Shown here: piece after piece, positions 60,768 to 64,000 of the stretch
Layout: each line of letters begins with the position of its first letter
How positions within the stretch are numbered: the stretch's first letter is position 1
DNA from: RUG11198 sp964600615
Lineage (GTDB): Bacteria; Bacillota_I; Bacilli_A; RF39; UBA660
Direction of reading: 5' to 3'
Assembly (NCBI GenBank): GCA_964600615.1
Contig: CAZRJK010000006.1
Location: forward strand, 14,744-78,743
DNA: 64,000 nucleotides
Translations under genes and position numbers: made by a program
The notes under the pieces: generated by a model
Told to the model about the DNA's origin: nothing
Database searches by the model: none
The model's input: the letters and a program-made list of their open reading frames with translations, nothing else

Positions 60768-62033
60768 ATGAATAAATGGATAAAATATCTATGTTATATA
60801 ATAACTATATTTATAATAGGAATTAATTCTGTCCTTGCTGAAAGCAATTATCGAATATCACTTTCAGCATCCACGGTAACCAAAGGAAATTCTGTAAGCT
60901 TATACATAAAAGGGAATGAATTAACGGGAGGATTTACCATATCTTCCTCTAATTCTAACGTAGCGTCAATTTCCACAAATACAGCTTGGGTAGAAAATAA
61001 TACTGCAACTATAACTGTAAGTGCTATAAGTAGTGGAAGCTCAACCATAACTGTAACACCAACTACTGTATCGGATGATAACGGAAATGATCTAACACTT
61101 TCTGCAAAAACCTTAACCATAACTGTAACAGAACCAAGTAATAATAAGCCAAACAATAATTCCTCAAATAATAATATAAAAAAAAGTAATGATGCAACTC
61201 TAAAAAAGTTAGAAATAGAGAATATAAAATTAGATAAAGAATTTAAAAGTGATATAACTGAATATAAAGTTGAAGTAGAAGCTGGAACAGAAAAAATAAA
61301 AGTAACCGCTGAAGCTAATCATAGTAAAGCTAGTGTAAGTGGCACTGGGGAAATAACAGTAAAACCTGGAGCAAATAAAATAGAAGTAATAGTAGCAGCA
61401 GAAGATGGAACAACAAAAACTTATACAATAACATTAAACGTAAAAGAGTATGACCCAATAGAAGTAACTATTGATAATCAAAAATACACAGTTATTAGAA
61501 AAAAAGATGATCTTCCAGAAGTAGAATTATTTGAAGAAAAGAAAATAGCAATAGACAAAGAAGAAGTGGATGGTTATTATAACGATAAATTAAAAATATA
61601 TTTAGTAGGGTTAAAAGATGAGAAAGGTAATACTAAACTATTTATTTATGAACCAGAAGATAAAAGCTATAAAGAATATAAATGGATTACTATAGGTGGT
61701 ATAACACTATATCTAACAGAACCAAATAACAAACTAACTAATTTTAAAAAATATAATGAAACTATAAATAACACTAAAGTAGATATCTATAAAATTAATA
61801 GTAAAGATAAAACAGGATTAATTTATGGAACTAATATTCAAACAGGAAATACTGCTTATTATATCTATGATAAAGAAGAAGAAACTCTAGCAAGATATTT
61901 CGATAAAGAAATAAATATTTATAAACAAATAGAAAAGAATTATAAAAAGTATTTTATAATAGGAATTATCCTAGTAATAGCATTAATTGTAACCCTAATT
62001 ATAGTTTCATTAACTAAAAGTAAAAAAAGATAA
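60768..62033 (+). CDS. Membrane-anchored protein with cohesin/BIG2-like and cadherin-like domains
   Basis: 421 residues. Signal peptide (about 1-24), a beta domain (about 27-125, ISLSASTVTKGNSVSLYIKG) like bacterial Ig/cohesin folds, a cadherin-like beta sandwich (about 140-225, ATLKKLEIENIKLDKEF ... TYTITLNV), an unknown acidic domain (about 230-385) and a C-terminal helix (about 393-415) with a basic end. It starts 11 bases after the dockerin protein, so the two are co-transcribed. A docking role for the upstream hydrolase is inferred. Confidence 0.75.
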   Translation: MNKWIKYLCYIITIFIIGINSVLAESNYRISLSASTVTKGNSVSLYIKGNELTGGFTISSSNSNVASISTNTAWVENNTATITVSAISSGSSTITVTPTTVSDDNGNDLTLSAKTLTITVTEPSNNKPNNNSSNNNIKKSNDATLKKLEIENIKLDKEFKSDITEYKVEVEAGTEKIKVTAEANHSKASVSGTGEITVKPGANKIEVIVAAEDGTTKTYTITLNVKEYDPIEVTIDNQKYTVIRKKDDLPEVELFEEKKIAIDKEEVDGYYNDKLKIYLVGLKDEKGNTKLFIYEPEDKSYKEYKWITIGGITLYLTEPNNKLTNFKKYNETINNTKVDIYKINSKDKTGLIYGTNIQTGNTAYYIYDKEEETLARYFDKEINIYKQIEKNYKKYFIIGIILVIALIVTLIIVSLTKSKKR

Positions 62034-62061
62034 GAAAGTCAATAATAGTTGACTTTCTTTT
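62032..62061 (+). terminator. Terminator
   Basis: AAGAAAGTCAA / TTGACTTTCTT stem followed by TT, after the cohesin-like gene. Confidence 0.8.
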
Positions 62062-62083
62062 AATTTAATAATTTATAATTCTA

Positions 62084-62112
62084 TTGACAGAAAAAATCGT
62101 TTAATATATAAT
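62084..62112 (+). promoter_or_regulatory. Strong promoter of ftsA-ftsZ
   Basis: TTGACA (62084-62089), 17-base spacer, TATAAT (62107-62112): a consensus sigma-A promoter. A 10-base palindrome TGGTATACCA (62125-62134) lies near +5 and the leader is about 80 bases. Confidence 0.85.
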
Positions 62113-62198
62113 TAATATGTATGGTGGTATACCATAGCTTTAATAATATGCAAATATTGTCTTATATTGCTGGTATATTCATTTAGGAGATAGATAAT

Positions 62199-63452
62199 AT
62201 GAAAAAAATATATACGAGTATTGATATTGGGACATATTCAATAAAAATAATAGTTGGAGAATATATCAATAATAAACTACATATTTTAGCAAGCACCTGT
62301 GTAAAATCAAAAGGCTTAAAAAAAGGATTAATAGTAGAAGCAAGTTATGTAATAGAATCAATAAAAAATGCTGTTAAAGAAATAAATGAAACATTAGGAA
62401 TACCAATAAAAAAAGTAATAGTAAATGTTCCAGACTATAATGCAAAATTCAAAAAAGTAACTGGCAGCATTGATATAACAAACGAAGATAACATTATTAC
62501 TAGTAATGATATAAATAGAGCAATAAAAGATTCAATCTACAATCAAATTGATGAAGGCTATGAACTAGTTACCGTTATACCAACAGACTATATTATTGAC
62601 GATAAAGAAGGAATTAGTAAACCGGTAGGTAAAAATGGACAAAAACTTGAAATACAAGGTATAATGATATCAACACCAAAGAAAAATATCTATTCAGTTC
62701 TAAGTGTAATAGAAGCATCAGGATTAGAAGTTGTAGATATAACTATATCTGGATTATCTGATTATTTTGAAGTAAGAAACGAAAAATTAGATAAATTAAC
62801 TGGAGCAGTCATAGACTTTGGACATGAAACAACCAATGTAAGCATCTTTGAAGAAGGAATAATTGTTGATAATAATACCCTTCAAATTGGTGGAGTAAAT
62901 GTCGAAAAAGATATTTCATATGTATTTGGTATAAATATCTTTGACGCTAGAGCCATAAAAGAAAAATTTGCTAGCTCTCATAAAAGATTTTGTCAATTAA
63001 ATGAAACATACGAAGTAAAAAATAATATTGGTGAAACAGTAAAACTAAACCAATTAGAAGTATCTGAAGTAACTATGAGTAGAATGCAAGAAATATTAGT
63101 CTTAGCCAAAAAACAAATAAGAGCACTTACAGATAAAAATATTGATTATGTTGTTTTAACAGGCGGATTAACAGAAATAAAATCATTCAAAAATATAGCA
63201 TATGAAATATTTAATAAAGATGTCATAATTTATAATTCAACAACACTAGGAGCAAGAGATAATAAATACGTAACAGCTTTAGGAATGATTAAATATTTCA
63301 TCAATAAAATGGAAATAAGAGAAAGAGAATATACAATGTTTGATATAGAAGAGGAGACAAGTTTAGTTACTCCAAATAATAAATTAAAGAAAGATAATGC
63401 TATTATAAGCAAAATATTCGGGGGACTTATAGCGGGTAAGGAGGATAAATAA
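62199..63452 (+). CDS. ftsA: Cell division protein FtsA
   Basis: 417 residues of the actin-like ATPase family. It has the phosphate-1 motif SIDIGTYSIKIIVGE, the 1C domain (VIVNVPDYNAKF), phosphate-2 VIDFGHETTNVSIFE, the adenosine motif VVLTGGLTEI, and a C-terminal helix region (IISKIFGGLIAGKEDK) that serves as the membrane-binding amphipathic helix. It tethers FtsZ to the membrane. The ftsZ start is 1 base after the stop. Confidence 0.95.
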   Translation: MKKIYTSIDIGTYSIKIIVGEYINNKLHILASTCVKSKGLKKGLIVEASYVIESIKNAVKEINETLGIPIKKVIVNVPDYNAKFKKVTGSIDITNEDNIITSNDINRAIKDSIYNQIDEGYELVTVIPTDYIIDDKEGISKPVGKNGQKLEIQGIMISTPKKNIYSVLSVIEASGLEVVDITISGLSDYFEVRNEKLDKLTGAVIDFGHETTNVSIFEEGIIVDNNTLQIGGVNVEKDISYVFGINIFDARAIKEKFASSHKRFCQLNETYEVKNNIGETVKLNQLEVSEVTMSRMQEILVLAKKQIRALTDKNIDYVVLTGGLTEIKSFKNIAYEIFNKDVIIYNSTTLGARDNKYVTALGMIKYFINKMEIREREYTMFDIEEETSLVTPNNKLKKDNAIISKIFGGLIAGKEDK

Positions 63453-63453
63453 T

Positions 63454-64000
63454 ATGGATGGATTAGAAATGGATCAATTGGCCAAGATAAAAGTAATTGG
63501 AGTAGGTGGAGGTGGATGTAACGCCATCAATCGAATGATTTCATCTGGTCTAAAAGGAGTAGACTTTATCGTAGCTAATACAGATGTTCAAGCTTTAAAT
63601 AAATCTTTAGCTGAAACAAAATTACAAATAGGAAGTGAATTAACTGATGGACTTGGGGCTGGAGCCAATCCTGAAATAGGAAGAGAAGCAGCCCAAGAAA
63701 GTAAAGCAGCAATAGAAGATGCTCTAAAAGGAGCTGACATGGTATTTGTAACTTGTGGTATGGGTGGTGGAACTGGAACAGGTGCAGCACCAGTAATCGC
63801 AGAAATAGCTCAGGATTTAGGAGCTTTAACAGTAGGTATAGTTACAAAACCATTCAGCTTTGAAGGAAAGAAAAGAATGGATCAAGCCCTAGCAGGATTA
63901 GAAGAATTAAAAAAACATGTAGATACAATTATCGTAATACCAAATGATAGATTAAGAGAATTAATAGATAAAACAACACCAATGCTAGATGCATTCAGAG
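63454..64000 (+). CDS. ftsZ: Cell division protein FtsZ (partial, runs off the right edge)
   Basis: The first 182 codons are in the window. KIKVIGVGGGGCNAINRMI, DFIVANTDVQALN, GLGAGANPEIGREAA and the GTP-binding signature GMGGGTGTGAAP are intact. It is a tubulin-like GTPase forming the Z ring. AAGGAGG precedes the start. The frame is open to the last base. Confidence 0.97.
   Translation, partial: MDGLEMDQLAKIKVIGVGGGGCNAINRMISSGLKGVDFIVANTDVQALNKSLAETKLQIGSELTDGLGAGANPEIGREAAQESKAAIEDALKGADMVFVTCGMGGGTGTGAAPVIAEIAQDLGALTVGIVTKPFSFEGKKRMDQALAGLEELKKHVDTIIVIPNDRLRELIDKTTPMLDAFR

Overview
The window looks like a chromosomal segment of a very AT-rich, low-GC Gram-positive bacterium, probably a gut Bacilli/Erysipelotrichia- or RF39-type lineage (the taxonomy is inference). 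It has RNase J, Y, III, HII and HIII, Lon, LexA, MscL, FtsA/FtsZ, and Shine-Dalgarno sites of the form AGGTGAT. UGA is a true stop: tsaE, gamma and transketolase end on it, so the code is standard rather than the mycoplasma code. Five endospore-type genes are present (spoIIGA, sigE, sspI, spoIVFB, spoIIM), which suggests a spore former.

Region 1 (1-5.9 kb) is the most unusual. A TTGACA-N17-TATACT promoter drives a compact operon of F1Fo-like genes: a c-like proteolipid, a b/delta-like stator, alpha, beta, a short epsilon, an unrecognised five-helix membrane protein, gamma, a 54-residue protein, and a Flp-type pilin, ending at a terminator. The c-like protein has no carboxylate in helix 2, no recognisable a subunit is encoded, and both nucleotide-binding subunits keep their motifs. 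This reads as an ATP-driven rotor without a visible ion path, co-transcribed with a pilin.

Region 2 (6-16.4 kb) holds two small unknown genes, RNase J, a repeat-bearing tail-anchored protein with a paralogue at 53.5 kb, the t6A genes tsaE-tsaB-rimI-tsaD, tRNA-Asn, an RsiV/DUF3298-like membrane protein, a previously hidden small transcription unit for a 30-residue hydrophobic peptide (14.06-14.34 kb), and parE without parC. Region 3 (16.6-23.9 kb) is a 2,214-residue surface protein with InlB-type, beta-helix, LamG and ricin-type modules, plus a small membrane protein. Region 4 (23.9-34.9 kb) has spoIIGA-sigE, lon, rnhB, lexA with a visible operator, nusB-xseA-xseB, a slipin, sspI, rnhC and cvpA.

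Region 5 (35-46 kb) has a reduced division cluster (rsmH-ftsL-PBP), rny, a cohesin-like surface protein, a ZnuA-like lipoprotein without most metal ligands, rnc, spoIVFB, and a hybrid histidine kinase with a separate HPt protein. Region 6 (46-64 kb) has a 1,211-residue repeat protein carrying a type IV prepilin signal, transketolase, mscL, spoIIM, rbfA-nrnA-truB followed by a YugP-like protein without its zinc motif, a dockerin-bearing glucosaminidase beside a membrane-anchored cohesin/cadherin-like protein, and ftsA-ftsZ running off the right edge.

All identifications come from reading the sequence; no database search or structure prediction was run.
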